Shown piece after piece: positions 22,513 through 33,117 of a DNA stretch of 64,000 nucleotides. The notes below the pieces were generated by a model. The model was not told the DNA's origin. It saw only the letters and a program-made list of their open reading frames with translations, and made no database searches. The first letter of the stretch is position 1; every line of letters starts with the position of its first letter. Location: positions 2,716,821-2,780,820 of the forward strand of contig NZ_KB905466.1 in the NCBI RefSeq assembly GCF_000381365.1. The letters run 5' to 3'. This DNA is from Bacteroides salyersiae WAL 10018 = DSM 18765 = JCM 12988 (GTDB taxonomy: Bacteria; Bacteroidota; Bacteroidia; Bacteroidales; Bacteroidaceae). Position numbers and translations under genes: made by a program.

Positions 22513-22557
22513 AAAAAAGAACCGGGACATGGCTATAAAGCAATGCCCGATTTCTTT
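22513..22557 (-). terminator. Probable terminator of the SusC/SusD operon
   Basis: Imperfect stem with arms near 22513-22530 and 22541-22557 (AAAGAACCGGGACAT / ATGCCCGATTTCTTT), ending in a T-rich tract on the minus strand, just after the surface lipoprotein stop. Confidence 0.6.
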
Positions 22558-22579
22558 TTGTATTGTGTGATTGCCTGCT

Positions 22580-23479
22580 TTAAGCAATAACTTTAGTAGT
22601 TATAACTACTCTGTAGTATTCTGTATCTTTTACCCATTCACCATTTGCTGTTTCGATTGTGCCTGTACGTTTTGTCATACTGGTGATTGCAATCAGTCCT
22701 TTCTTTCCATCGGCTGTTTTAAAGAGATATACTTTATTAGCGCTTATTCCGATGTTTGAAAGTGTAGGATCTGTTAATGTGGAGATCGGTTCGGCATTTA
22801 CTTTTGAAATATTGTTATATTCAGTAATGGTGAGAGTTGTCAATTCAAACTTAGTATCTTTCAATCCATCGAAAGTAGGAAGATTATATTGACTTCTTTG
22901 TGCAGGTGAAATCAAAGAAGGTATACCGTCTATCATTCCCATTGAGAAATCTATCTCTGGTACGTACTGTTCTCCGTTACTTCTTAGATATACTCTACCG
23001 TTTAGCCAGGTTGCATAATAGGAGCCGTAATAATCATCGGCCGTTTCGATATTCACAGTTTCCGAGAAGAGAACGGAAGGCGTTATTTTTACTAATAAGT
23101 TCCGTTCGATTACTGTTCCTTCCGTGTCGGTGACTGAGACACGGATACACTTATTATCCGTTAGACCTGTCATATGAAATTCCTCAGTGTATTCTGTTTG
23201 CGAATCGAAAGACTTGCCGGTACCTTCAATCAAACTGCCCTTTGCCCCGGTTTTAATATCTGCATTATAGATTTCAAAATAACTAATTCCATTAGTGGCC
23301 TGCACTCTTATTTTAGCAGTATAGTTGTCAGCCCCTTTTGCAGTAACGGCTATTCCGTCTTCTACTCCATCAAAGGAGATCTTAACCGGAGCATTGTAAT
23401 TTACTTCGTATGCATCATCACAGGATGCAAATGAGGAAAGGCAAATAAGCGCCAGTAAAAAATTGATTACTTTTTTCAT
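22580..23479 (-). CDS. Putative surface glycan-binding lipoprotein (SusE-position)
   Basis: A 299-residue predicted lipoprotein (SSFASCDDAYEV, Cys20 followed by Asp-Asp, a typical surface-exposure signal). It is beta-rich, without a catalytic motif. It lies 50 bp after a SusD stop, at the end of the operon, where surface glycan-binding proteins are usually encoded. Sequence features recall the DUF4466-type lipoproteins of Bacteroides PULs, but this is by resemblance only. Expected role: hold the target glycan at the outer membrane next to the SusC/SusD complex. Confidence 0.7.
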   Translation of the reverse strand: MKKVINFLLALICLSSFASCDDAYEVNYNAPVKISFDGVEDGIAVTAKGADNYTAKIRVQATNGISYFEIYNADIKTGAKGSLIEGTGKSFDSQTEYTEEFHMTGLTDNKCIRVSVTDTEGTVIERNLLVKITPSVLFSETVNIETADDYYGSYYATWLNGRVYLRSNGEQYVPEIDFSMGMIDGIPSLISPAQRSQYNLPTFDGLKDTKFELTTLTITEYNNISKVNAEPISTLTDPTLSNIGISANKVYLFKTADGKKGLIAITSMTKRTGTIETANGEWVKDTEYYRVVITTKVIA

Positions 23480-23529
23480 ATCTGTAATTTTTTAGTTGTT
23501 GCAATATTATTATTCAATGTCTTTTTGTA

Positions 23530-25227
23530 TTAATATCCCGGATTTTGGTATATTAACGGACAGTTATTGACTTCATTCATCGGTAGTGGAGAGAGATCCA
23601 TGCGATCTACATAAAACCGTGTATCCATGACCCTACGGACAAAACGGCCGTTTTGTATTGTGATGCCTACTGCGGGACGAGTCATCACATTTTTTGCAAT
23701 TCTCCAACGACGAATATCAAAGAAACGGTGTTCTTCAAAACATAATTCAACACGACGTTCTTTTCTGATTCGCTCGCGTAAAGTGGATTGGGTGAACTTT
23801 TCAGCTTCCAGGTCGGTAGTGATGCCTGCCCGTCGACGTATCTGATTCAAAGCATCCACAGCAGAAAATCTTGCGCTTGGAGTATCTTCTGTTTCGTTGA
23901 TTGCTTCGGCATAGTTCAAAAGAACTTCCGCATAGCGCATCATAATGAAGTTCTGTTGTGACTTGCCGTTTTTGCGATAGTCTATTCTGTTGTCCGACCA
24001 TTTCAGCAGGAAGTACCCGCTTCCCATATTCTCCGGTTTGGTAATATCCAATGTTTGTTGCGAACCGTTAACCAAAGGCCATGTGTTACCGTGATACAAT
24101 ACTATTTGTTGAAGTCGCGGGTCTCTGTTTGCATACGGATTCTGTTCATCGTATCCGGATTCCGGATTAATGATTGGTTCTGTTCCGTTGTATCCGATAA
24201 TCGGTTCTGTTCCGTCTGCCATGTCGAATGCATCGATCAGCCATTGCGTCGGACAGGTTGCAAGTTCTTTTCCTACGTTCCATGGATTCCAGGGTGGCAT
24301 ACATTTCATCATAAGATCGGTATCGCTTCCTAAATAGCTGAGTATTATTTCACTGTTCACGCGGGTGTTGAATAGGCGGGCATAATTTCTTTCACCACTG
24401 GGATCATAGTATAATTCGTAAAGCCCTTCATCGATCAGTGCTTTGGCGGCATCGGCCGCTTCTTTCCAAGTACGTCCCGAAGCTTTGTGCAATTCGCTGG
24501 CGGCATAGAGTAGAGTGCGTGCCTTGTAAGCCATAGCCATGCCACGGGTTGCTCTTCCATAGTCGGAAGCTTCGTAGGAGTCGGGTAATACGCCCGGTTG
24601 GGATAATGCGTCAAATTCATCCACGATGAAATCGACTGTTGTCTTAAGGTCTGCCCGTTCGGTCGTTTCAAAAGCAAACGGATCTATCTCTTCGGTAGTA
24701 ATAACCAACGGACCGAACCAACGGAATAGTTCGTGATAGAAATAAGCTCTCAGGAAGCGTGCCTGATTCTTGCTACTTGTCTTTTCTGAGTTTTCCAGTG
24801 GTGACGAGTCTACATTGGCAATAAACACATTGGCATTTTTAATTGCTTTGTAATAGAATGTCCAGGGATGGGTATTGGCTACCGGATTCGAAGAAGCACT
24901 GATAGCGCCGGTCAGGTATTGTTGTATGCCGGCTACAAATCCGCCCGGACGCGTACTGTTGCCTGCTCCGTCATCCGTTGCATTATCGAGCATGGCAACC
25001 GTGGCATTCATGTTCATCAACATGGAAAAACTATTGCTGTTGGCATCGGTAATCTGACGCATACGGCCGTATAAATCATATAGGACTTGTTTGGTTAGAT
25101 TTACGTCCGAATAAACTTTCTCTTTAGTCTGAGCATCGATGTCGACTTCAAAGAGCCCGTCTACATCGCACGATATCAGTAAGAGGCTCAAAACTAAATA
25201 TATTATACTATTTTTTTTCATATCCAT
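23530..25227 (-). CDS. SusD/RagB-family outer-membrane lipoprotein (pair 2)
   Basis: A 565-residue SusD homolog with a lipoprotein signal (LLLISCDVDG, Cys20). SusD features include tetratricopeptide-like helices in the N-terminal half and the C-terminal signature QNFIMMRYAEVLLNYAEAINE, ...LNQIRRRAG..., RERIRKERRVELCFEEHRFFDIRRW. It caps the SusC barrel and binds oligosaccharide. Only 6 bp separate it from the upstream SusC gene. An alternative start two codons in (25221) is possible. Confidence 0.93.
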   Translation of the reverse strand: MDMKKNSIIYLVLSLLLISCDVDGLFEVDIDAQTKEKVYSDVNLTKQVLYDLYGRMRQITDANSNSFSMLMNMNATVAMLDNATDDGAGNSTRPGGFVAGIQQYLTGAISASSNPVANTHPWTFYYKAIKNANVFIANVDSSPLENSEKTSSKNQARFLRAYFYHELFRWFGPLVITTEEIDPFAFETTERADLKTTVDFIVDEFDALSQPGVLPDSYEASDYGRATRGMAMAYKARTLLYAASELHKASGRTWKEAADAAKALIDEGLYELYYDPSGERNYARLFNTRVNSEIILSYLGSDTDLMMKCMPPWNPWNVGKELATCPTQWLIDAFDMADGTEPIIGYNGTEPIINPESGYDEQNPYANRDPRLQQIVLYHGNTWPLVNGSQQTLDITKPENMGSGYFLLKWSDNRIDYRKNGKSQQNFIMMRYAEVLLNYAEAINETEDTPSARFSAVDALNQIRRRAGITTDLEAEKFTQSTLRERIRKERRVELCFEEHRFFDIRRWRIAKNVMTRPAVGITIQNGRFVRRVMDTRFYVDRMDLSPLPMNEVNNCPLIYQNPGY

Positions 25228-25233
25228 GCTTTG

Positions 25234-28200
25234 TTAGAATGATACATTGATACCCATGTTATACTGTCTCTGTTGTGGATAAAAATATCCTGTATTACTG
25301 CTTGGAGCAACTTCTGGGTCTACTTTTTTCAATTTATCCCAAGTGATCAGATTAAAACCGCTGGCAAATATTTTCAGAGAACTGAAAGGTGTTTTCCTTA
25401 ACATCTTCTTATCAAATGTATAAGAAATCATCACGTTTTTCAAGCGGAGGTATTTCCCGTCTTTTAGCCAGAAGTCTGACAGGTAATAGTTCTGGTGACT
25501 CTCTTTGGAACCTTGTAAGAAGCGGGGATAGGTAGCCGTTGCTGCCGTTTCCGGAGTCCATCGATTTATATGTTCTTCATAATAATTTCCGGTCATATTA
25601 TCCCATCCGAGGTCTTGATAAAGATATACTGAGCTTCTTGCAGCTCCTTGAAACATTACGCTAACATCAAATCCTTTATAACTTGCTCCTAATTGTAATG
25701 AGTAGGTCATTTCCGGTACTGTGGAATATCCGATAGGAGCTTGGTCGTTTTCATCAACTATTCCGTCTCCGTTGATATCTTTATATTTAATATCTCCGGG
25801 TTTGAGATTGGTCAGTCCGAATTGCTGGGGAGAACTTGCTATTTCATCGTATGAAGAAAAAAATCCGTCATATTGATATCCGATGAATTGTTTGATCGGT
25901 AATCCTGCTTCATACATATAAGGATACGGTTTGGCTGCTTCACTCTTTTCAATGACTTTATTACGGTTGAAAGCATAAATACCTTTCAGATAATAGTTTA
26001 CTTTCCCGATTGTACTGTTCCAACCCAATTCCATTTCAAACCCCTTGTTTTCTACGATACCGAAGTTATAAGGTGGTAATCCTACTGCACCGGCTGCCAG
26101 AACATAACGTTTAGGATTCGTGAGAATGTCTTCACGCCTTTCTTTGAAAAAATCTATGTTCATACTTAAGGACGAATCAAACCAAGCCGATTCGACCCCT
26201 ATGTTATATTTGGTCGCAGTTTCCCAAGTTACCACATTGGGCATTTGAATTTCCGATAATCCCGCAGTGATAGCAGTTCCTGTTCCTTCTCCGAAAGCGT
26301 ATCCTGAATTAACTCCACCCATTTTCTCTGTTCCGTATGCTCCGACGTAATAGTAATTAAAGGAACTTCCTAAATTATCATTCCCGACTTTACCTATTGA
26401 AGCACGGAGTTTCATAAAATTCAGAATTTTGTTTTCCGGGAAGAATGTTTCGCTGGTCGGAATCCATCCGATAGAACCTGAGGGGAAAAATGCATACCGA
26501 TTTCCTTTAGAGAAACGGTTCGAACCATTGTATCCGCCATTTACTTCGATCAGATAACGACCTCCGAAGTCGTAGTTGATACGGCCTACCAGGTTTTGGT
26601 ATATATGCGGTACGTATACATATTCCGTTCCTCCTGATGGTCTTGAAATGGATTGGATACTTCCGGAGATCATTCCCGATAGATTATGTAATTCGGCCAG
26701 AGTTGTCTTATATCGGAGGGCTATTTCTCCATAGGTTTTATAAGTTGCGGCGATTTTATCGGATCCGACGTTTGGAGGAGAAATTCCTGCCAATCCTTGG
26801 GTATAAGAATCACTTTCCGGATTGTATTTATAGATATAAGGTCTCCATTGCATGCCACGCCAGTTACCCCAATCAGAGTCGAAAGAAAATCGTCCATCAA
26901 TGCTCAGACCTTTTAATAACTTTCTCAGGTTGTATTTAAAGCGGATGGAGGATTCCATCGAACTGTTATAGTCTGTGCGATACCCAGTATAGGCCAGTGT
27001 TACTAAAGGATTTTGACGCCATAACCCATCGTTGGCAGCCATGCTTCCGTCAGGGTTTACAATCGGGTAACTTTGCGGTGAACAACGGTAGAACATGCCG
27101 AAAAGGCGCATATTCTCGGAATTGGAAGTCAGCCCATCGTAAGCCGCCGGACGGTTCTGTTTACGAAAGATATAAGATAGATCTACACTCAATGTAAAAT
27201 CATCGTTTAGAGATATGTCAATGTTTGACCGGGCCGTGGTACGGGTAAAATAGTATTCGGCGTCATAATCCGGTTGTGTCAGTGCTTCGCCTACCGCAGG
27301 AGACAGTTCTATCAGCTTCTGAATAGTCGGGTGTTTTTTTATTTCGTTGACATCAGTTTGGAACATGCCGTCTTGTTGAAAATGAGAGAAAGAAACAAAA
27401 TACTTTAATTTCTTTGTTCCGCCGGATATATTCACATTGTATTTTTGGGTAAAACCATTTTTGGTGAACATGTCTACATAGTGATTGTCCGGGTGTGTGA
27501 AAGGTGATAGCTGGGTTTTGTACAGATAGATATCGTATTCGGAAACACCGATTCTCTTGGTGTTAGCGACTTTAGAAGGGTCTAAGTCATCGTTCATGGT
27601 ACCTTCCCTTTGAAATCGTCCTACAGTAGCAGCATCCAATACTTCAGGAATACGGTTGAATTCTGTTATACCTAATTCGGCTGAGAAATTGATTTGTGCT
27701 TTAGAGCGTTCCTGACCACGGCGAGTGGTTACCAGGATTACTCCGTTAGCGCCACGGACACCGTATACGGCTGTTGCCGAGGCATCTTTCAGGATAGAGA
27801 TACTTTCGATATCGTCCTGATTGATTTGTGTAAAACTTCTTTCTACTCCATCTACCAGTACCAATGGTTCCGTTTCATTGAACGAAGCATTCCCACGAAT
27901 AAACATTTTAGCCTCATCCCCACCGGGACGACCGCTTTCCTGTCGGGTAACTAATCCTGGGATGCGTCCTGTCAAGGCATTGGTAACACTGGATACGGGA
28001 ACCGAGGTCAGTTCTTTATTTCCCACATTGCTGATAGCCCCTGTGATGGATGCTTTTTTTTGGGTGCCGTAACCAACTACAACTACTTCATCGAGGTTTA
28101 CATTATCTTCCGTCAGAACAACATTCAAGAGGGAAGTGCCTTGCTTTTGAAGATTCAGTTCTGCCTTTTTGTAACCGATCATGCTTACTTGTATGATTTC

Positions 28201-28398
28201 CGGCACATTGGGCAGCAACGAGATGGTGAATATCCCGTCGATATTGGTAATTACGCCATTGGATGTTCCTTTTTGGATAACGGTTGCCCCGATAAGGGTT
28301 TCGCCGGAACTATCTGTGACTTTACCGTTTATAGTGCGTTGTGCAAATAGAGATAAATAGCTCAACAGGCACAAGCATATTAATAGTATTTTTTTCAT
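25234..28398 (-). CDS. SusC/RagA-family TonB-dependent transporter (pair 2)
   Basis: A 1054-residue outer-membrane transporter. A signal peptide (to FAQ, about residue 19) is followed by a CarboxypepD_reg-like domain (ING KVTDSSGETLIGATV, about 23-95), the SusC signature LDEVVVVGYGTQKKASITGA, a plug domain (ALTGRIPGLV, RGNASFNETEPLVLVDG, ILKDASATAVYGVRGANGVILVTTRRG) and a 22-strand type barrel ending in aromatic VSF. It imports oligosaccharides, energised by TonB. It is cotranscribed with its SusD and with another SusC/SusD pair upstream. Confidence 0.95.
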   Translation of the reverse strand: MKKILLICLCLLSYLSLFAQRTINGKVTDSSGETLIGATVIQKGTSNGVITNIDGIFTISLLPNVPEIIQVSMIGYKKAELNLQKQGTSLLNVVLTEDNVNLDEVVVVGYGTQKKASITGAISNVGNKELTSVPVSSVTNALTGRIPGLVTRQESGRPGGDEAKMFIRGNASFNETEPLVLVDGVERSFTQINQDDIESISILKDASATAVYGVRGANGVILVTTRRGQERSKAQINFSAELGITEFNRIPEVLDAATVGRFQREGTMNDDLDPSKVANTKRIGVSEYDIYLYKTQLSPFTHPDNHYVDMFTKNGFTQKYNVNISGGTKKLKYFVSFSHFQQDGMFQTDVNEIKKHPTIQKLIELSPAVGEALTQPDYDAEYYFTRTTARSNIDISLNDDFTLSVDLSYIFRKQNRPAAYDGLTSNSENMRLFGMFYRCSPQSYPIVNPDGSMAANDGLWRQNPLVTLAYTGYRTDYNSSMESSIRFKYNLRKLLKGLSIDGRFSFDSDWGNWRGMQWRPYIYKYNPESDSYTQGLAGISPPNVGSDKIAATYKTYGEIALRYKTTLAELHNLSGMISGSIQSISRPSGGTEYVYVPHIYQNLVGRINYDFGGRYLIEVNGGYNGSNRFSKGNRYAFFPSGSIGWIPTSETFFPENKILNFMKLRASIGKVGNDNLGSSFNYYYVGAYGTEKMGGVNSGYAFGEGTGTAITAGLSEIQMPNVVTWETATKYNIGVESAWFDSSLSMNIDFFKERREDILTNPKRYVLAAGAVGLPPYNFGIVENKGFEMELGWNSTIGKVNYYLKGIYAFNRNKVIEKSEAAKPYPYMYEAGLPIKQFIGYQYDGFFSSYDEIASSPQQFGLTNLKPGDIKYKDINGDGIVDENDQAPIGYSTVPEMTYSLQLGASYKGFDVSVMFQGAARSSVYLYQDLGWDNMTGNYYEEHINRWTPETAATATYPRFLQGSKESHQNYYLSDFWLKDGKYLRLKNVMISYTFDKKMLRKTPFSSLKIFASGFNLITWDKLKKVDPEVAPSSNTGYFYPQQRQYNMGINVSF

Positions 28399-28442
28399 AT
28401 TAATGTTTTTATTTCAAATCATTCATACTGTTTTATTTTCCC

Positions 28443-30194
28443 TTACCATCCCGGATTCTGCTCTATATTGGGGCTGTTCCGTAGTTCCTGAAGTGGAATG
28501 GGGTGGTAGTACATATGCCGGGAGAAACTGCGTCTGCTATCTACGGTGAAGTATGAATAATGGTCTTCTCCTGCGATAGTTTGTATTTCGACCCCTGTTA
28601 TGTTTTGATTCAGACTTTGTTCGGCATCCAGCCAACGGCGCAGATCGAAGTATCTGTGTTCTTCAAAGCTGAGTTCGATGCGTCTTTCCTGTTTGATCTT
28701 TTCCAGCATTTTTTCCGGAGTCGTTACTCCTTCAAGGAATTTGTCGGTTGTGGTGAAACCGGCACGGCGTCTTACCATTTCGATGGCTCCTTTGGCGGTC
28801 AGCCCGAAACCTTCCGGATCCGTATCGATGCCGTATCCCAATGTCATTGCTTCTGAATACATCAGTAGGACATCTGCCAGACGAATGATGGGGTAATAAT
28901 GAAAAGCTGTGGCCGGATTCTGCACTCCATTGAATTTCACGTTCAGGTCGAGGAACTTTTTCAGATAGTATCCTGTGGTAGTTGATCCTCTGACTACTGT
29001 ATTCAACCCGTTATTATCACCCGGATCCCTTCGGGTGTAGATAGTGCCGTGAGTGCCGAATGTGGCGGCATTATATACTATTGTGCTGTACAGGCGGGGA
29101 TCACGTCCGATGTATTGTTCTGCGCCGGTGGTTGTAGAGCGTACAAACTGGCTTCCGTCTGCCATTGTAAATGCATCTACGAATTCCTGTGATGGTACGG
29201 TTCCACCTCCTTTATTCTCCCCTTGCCGGGACAAGGCAGGAGGATATTGCCGTTCTTCCAGTCCATTTGCCTTTACACTGTTTCGTGTTACGATATATTC
29301 TGTATTATTATTGGGTTGTATAATAAATAATTTCTCGTAATCGGTGTTCAGTGTGTATTTATTCTGACCGTTGGTTTTCTTCAGATTAATAACATCTGCA
29401 CAGGCTTTAGCAGCCGTTTGCCACTTCGTCGTAACATCTGTGCTGCCTACATATCCAAGTAATGGATTGGTATTGGTGGTTTGGTTGTATAGCGGACTGG
29501 CAGCATACACTAATGTTTTGGCTTTGATTGCAAGTGCTGCTCCTTTGGTCATGTTGCCATATCCTCCGGCAGCTCCACGCGGTTCTACATTCAGATCGGC
29601 GGCTGCAGCATCGCACAGGCCGATAATATGATTCACGCAATCGGCAAATGAACTGCGGCGTATATTGCGCATTTCTTCGCTTCCCAACTCGTATACCTTG
29701 TCGATGATCGGATAACCTCCGTAATGGCGGAGCAAGTCGAATTCGAACACTGCCCGGAGCACATTTAGTTCGGCAATGAGTGTCTTTTTGGTCTGTTCGA
29801 TTTCTTCAGGAGTTTTATTTTGCAAACGCAGTGTATACTTCCGGTAATTCTCTATTGCATACAAAGCTTGGTGAATCCCTTTATAAGAGTTCTTCCAGCA
29901 TTCTTCTACAGGTGTGTTGGAGGTCGCAAATCCCTGTGCCAGCGTATGTATCTTAGAGTCGTAAACCACAGAAGTTCCATTGTCGGTGGCTGCTTCGAGA
30001 AAAGCATCGTCCACTCGGCTCATGCCACCTTTCAGGTAACTGTATGCCTGAGTCGTGGGACGTTCGTACAAGGCTTCCGATGAAAATATATCTTCAGCAT
30101 CCGAGCGTTCGTAGGGAAGTTCGTCCATGTAGTTGCATCCGGTCATTCCCACCGCTACAAATAATAGAAATAGTATGTTGTTTCTTTTTTTCAT
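28443..30194 (-). CDS. SusD/RagB-family outer-membrane lipoprotein (pair 1)
   Basis: A 583-residue SusD homolog. Lipoprotein signal VAVGMTGCNYMDEL (Cys20). Helical repeats in the N-terminal part; C-terminal signature IIRLADVLLMYSEAMTL, ...VRRRAGF..., KIKQERRIELSFEEHRYFDLRRW and ending in IEQNPGW, as in many SusD proteins. It lies 40 bp downstream of its SusC. Different length and sequence from the second SusD suggest that the pairs take different products of the same glycan. Confidence 0.93.
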   Translation of the reverse strand: MKKRNNILFLLFVAVGMTGCNYMDELPYERSDAEDIFSSEALYERPTTQAYSYLKGGMSRVDDAFLEAATDNGTSVVYDSKIHTLAQGFATSNTPVEECWKNSYKGIHQALYAIENYRKYTLRLQNKTPEEIEQTKKTLIAELNVLRAVFEFDLLRHYGGYPIIDKVYELGSEEMRNIRRSSFADCVNHIIGLCDAAAADLNVEPRGAAGGYGNMTKGAALAIKAKTLVYAASPLYNQTTNTNPLLGYVGSTDVTTKWQTAAKACADVINLKKTNGQNKYTLNTDYEKLFIIQPNNNTEYIVTRNSVKANGLEERQYPPALSRQGENKGGGTVPSQEFVDAFTMADGSQFVRSTTTGAEQYIGRDPRLYSTIVYNAATFGTHGTIYTRRDPGDNNGLNTVVRGSTTTGYYLKKFLDLNVKFNGVQNPATAFHYYPIIRLADVLLMYSEAMTLGYGIDTDPEGFGLTAKGAIEMVRRRAGFTTTDKFLEGVTTPEKMLEKIKQERRIELSFEEHRYFDLRRWLDAEQSLNQNITGVEIQTIAGEDHYSYFTVDSRRSFSRHMYYHPIPLQELRNSPNIEQNPGW

Positions 30195-30234
30195 ATCGTA
30201 ATCATTGTTTTATTTACAATCATTGTCATGCCGG

Positions 30235-33117
30235 TCAGAATTTAATGGATAACCCTAAATTGATATTTCGGGTCAAAGGTACGCTGTTACCGTTTTCGTC
30301 AGCTTCCGGATCGATTACTTCCATGTTGCTCCAGGTACACACATTGTATGCATTGGCAAATACTTGCAGGCCTTTGACGAAACTCTTGGCGAACATCTTT
30401 TCGGGAAATTTATATTCCAATTGAATGGTATTCAACCGGAGGTATCTGATGTTCTTAATCCAGATAGTGTTGTCCATTGTGTTATTGGTCCCTGTAGTAT
30501 TGTCGAGCGATATACGCGGATATTTTGCTGTCGGGTTTTCTGGTGTCCAGTAATCGGTTTGGTGTGCATAGATCGTTCCGTTATTGTAGAACGGATAAGC
30601 TACTCTACCGCCATTGATGTTGCGTGAGAATTTTCCCGCACCGGTAAATACGGCCGAAAGACTGAAACCTTTATAAGAGAAACCGATATTTGCACTGTAA
30701 TAAAGTTTGGGTACATCGGCATATCCGATAGGCACCTGGTCTTCTGAGTTGATTACACCGTCGCCGTTGATATCTTTATAGCGGATGTCTCCCGGATGAA
30801 CAGTTCCGAACGTGTGATAAGGTGCTGCGGCTATCTCTTCATAGGAGTTGAAAAAGCCTTCGGCTATATATCCTCTTTTGGTACCGATAGAGTAACCCGC
30901 ATTACGCATCCACGGGTAGGGCTGTTCAGCCTGTCCGTCTTCTTCCAACAGGTTGTTGGCATAAGAGAAAGTTCCGCCTACTATATATCCCCAGTCACCG
31001 ATTTTATCGTTCCATCTTGCGGTAAGTTCCACGCCTTGTGAATGTGTTTTTCCCAGATTCTCCGAGATTCCCACATCATATCCGTATAGGAAACTTAAGC
31101 GATTGTTGGTCATATAGATGTCTGTTCGTTTATCATGGAAATATTCGGCTGTGATGTTGAATCGGTTATTGAATAAACCGGCTTCAAGTCCGATGTTGCC
31201 TTGTTGAACTTTTTCCCAAGTTGCATTGGGATCAGCGATAATACCTTCCCGGTATCCGGGAGAACCCGCCATACTGTTTCCAAAGGGATAACTGCCCGGT
31301 ACGTTTTCGAGCGACCCGATATAAGCATGTTCGGCAATACCCCGATAGTTTCCTGTTTTGCCGAAGGAACCTTTTAGCTTTAGATAAGGGATCCACTCTT
31401 TGATGCCTTCGAAGAAGGATTCATTGGATAGAGTCCAGCCGGCGGCAATGGTCGGGAAGAATCCGAAACGGTCGCCTTTTTTGAAAAGATAGGCACCGGA
31501 GTAGCTCATCAGAAGGTCGATTCCATATCTTTGGTCATAATTGTATCCCAACCATGCGTTGGCACTTTGAAAGCGTTTCGGGATACTCACTTCATTGGAA
31601 CTTTCGTATTGGTTATAGAAAGCAAGTGCGGAGAGCTTATGTTCACCGAAGTTTCTGACGTAGGATAGTTGGGCTTCGATGGTGGTGCGCCTGTATGAAT
31701 CTTTGGTACCTATGGTATTCTGCATCTTGGTGTCCTCGCCTGTCTTCATCAGTACGTTGGGAGTGTTGCTTTCCGGATTCAACAGATAGGAGGCATATCC
31801 TTTGGAACGGTTGGTAACAGCCTGCGTATAGGAATCCATAGAGAACGTGACGGATGCTGAAAGCCCTTTGGTTATCATATTCAGATTTTGGGAAACTTTG
31901 GCCCGGAAAGATCCGTATGTGGAATGAAAAGTACCATATCCGGCTCTGTTTAAGAGTGCCCACGGATTGATTCTTCCGTCACCGGCTACTATTTTTCCAT
32001 TATAACTGCTTACTCTGTCACCTGATTGATCTACATATTTTCCGTTGTCAACGTAATACTCCGGGAACAAGTTGGGCGGAGTGGATAATAGAGCTTGATA
32101 TACGGCTGCCGAGTTGTTGCCTGGGCGGTTTTGCTTTTCATCGAGCCCGTATAAATCCAGCGAAAACAGGGTAGTGGATGTAACGTCGAATTCTACATTA
32201 GAACGTACGTTAAAGCGGTCTATTCCGTTGTTAGTGCTGTAATCGTATTCGTCACCTGTCTTATAGAAACCGTCCTGGGTAAGAAGCCCGGCGTTGATGA
32301 AATACCGTACTTTTGCAGAGCCACCGTATAGGTTGAGGTTGTATCGTTGCATCCACGAACATGATTTCATCAGATTATCGAGCCAGTTTACATCCGGATA
32401 AAGTTCGTTGTTGGTACCATTGCGGTATCTGGATAAATAATAGTCTGTATAAAGAGGTTCACCTCCCTTGTTTAGCATCGCTTTGTTGTAATGAGTGGCA
32501 TAACCTAAAGCGTTCAGTCTGTCCAGTTGTTTTAACGGTTGCTGGTTTATGACCTGTGCGGTCAATTCTATTTGTGGCTTGCCAATCACGCCTTTGCGTG
32601 TATTAACCAGTATGGCACCGTTCGAGCCACGCATTCCATACAAAGCTGTGGCAGCTGCGTCTTTCAGGACAATGACCTCTTCGATCTCGTATGGGGATAA
32701 AGAGCCAAACTCCCGCTCCTGCCCGTCTACCAGCACCAGTACCCCTTCTGAATTGGTTCCTGTACGCAATCCTCTTATCCAATAGTTCGGTGCTTCGTTA
32801 AGTATCCCGCCGCTTTTCTGACGGGAATAAAAACCCGGAACGAGACCGGCCAATGCATTACCTAAATTAGAAATGGGTAAATTACGAATTTGATCGCCGC
32901 TTACCCGATAAGCTGATCCGTTGAACTCGTCCCAGTTGATTTTCTGGAAGGACAAATCCAGCTCTTTAGTTTTCTCCTTGTCCGTATCCATTGTCTCCTG
33001 AGAGAAAGTGAAATTTGAGAAAAGCAGCATGTGGCATGCCAACAGACACCATAACCGTTTTCTTACCAAAGGACGAAAAGTTCGAAAGCGTTTCATGTTT
33101 TCGTGTTCTTTCATCAT
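30235..33117 (-). CDS. SusC-family TonB-dependent transporter lacking the N-terminal CarboxypepD-like domain (pair 1)
   Basis: A transporter of about 960 residues. After the signal peptide (ending near NFTFSQ) the sequence goes almost directly to the plug domain (ISNLGNALAGLVPGF, RTGTNSEGVLVLVDGQ, VLKDAAATALYGMRGSNGAILVNTRKG). The usual ~75-residue CarboxypepD_reg-like domain and the DEVVVVGYG signature are missing. The barrel and the aromatic C terminus (LGLSIKF) are intact. In-frame Met codons at 33135, 33117/33114 and 33096 are all possible; the last gives a compact signal peptide. The neighbouring SusC at 25234 has the normal architecture. Confidence 0.88.
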   Translation of the reverse strand: MMKEHENMKRFRTFRPLVRKRLWCLLACHMLLFSNFTFSQETMDTDKEKTKELDLSFQKINWDEFNGSAYRVSGDQIRNLPISNLGNALAGLVPGFYSRQKSGGILNEAPNYWIRGLRTGTNSEGVLVLVDGQEREFGSLSPYEIEEVIVLKDAAATALYGMRGSNGAILVNTRKGVIGKPQIELTAQVINQQPLKQLDRLNALGYATHYNKAMLNKGGEPLYTDYYLSRYRNGTNNELYPDVNWLDNLMKSCSWMQRYNLNLYGGSAKVRYFINAGLLTQDGFYKTGDEYDYSTNNGIDRFNVRSNVEFDVTSTTLFSLDLYGLDEKQNRPGNNSAAVYQALLSTPPNLFPEYYVDNGKYVDQSGDRVSSYNGKIVAGDGRINPWALLNRAGYGTFHSTYGSFRAKVSQNLNMITKGLSASVTFSMDSYTQAVTNRSKGYASYLLNPESNTPNVLMKTGEDTKMQNTIGTKDSYRRTTIEAQLSYVRNFGEHKLSALAFYNQYESSNEVSIPKRFQSANAWLGYNYDQRYGIDLLMSYSGAYLFKKGDRFGFFPTIAAGWTLSNESFFEGIKEWIPYLKLKGSFGKTGNYRGIAEHAYIGSLENVPGSYPFGNSMAGSPGYREGIIADPNATWEKVQQGNIGLEAGLFNNRFNITAEYFHDKRTDIYMTNNRLSFLYGYDVGISENLGKTHSQGVELTARWNDKIGDWGYIVGGTFSYANNLLEEDGQAEQPYPWMRNAGYSIGTKRGYIAEGFFNSYEEIAAAPYHTFGTVHPGDIRYKDINGDGVINSEDQVPIGYADVPKLYYSANIGFSYKGFSLSAVFTGAGKFSRNINGGRVAYPFYNNGTIYAHQTDYWTPENPTAKYPRISLDNTTGTNNTMDNTIWIKNIRYLRLNTIQLEYKFPEKMFAKSFVKGLQVFANAYNVCTWSNMEVIDPEADENGNSVPLTRNINLGLSIKF

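Noticed and set aside
22385..22543. Upstream extension of the lipoprotein gene at 21353
   Set aside because: The lipoprotein signal starts at 22384 and a promoter -7 box lies within the extension.
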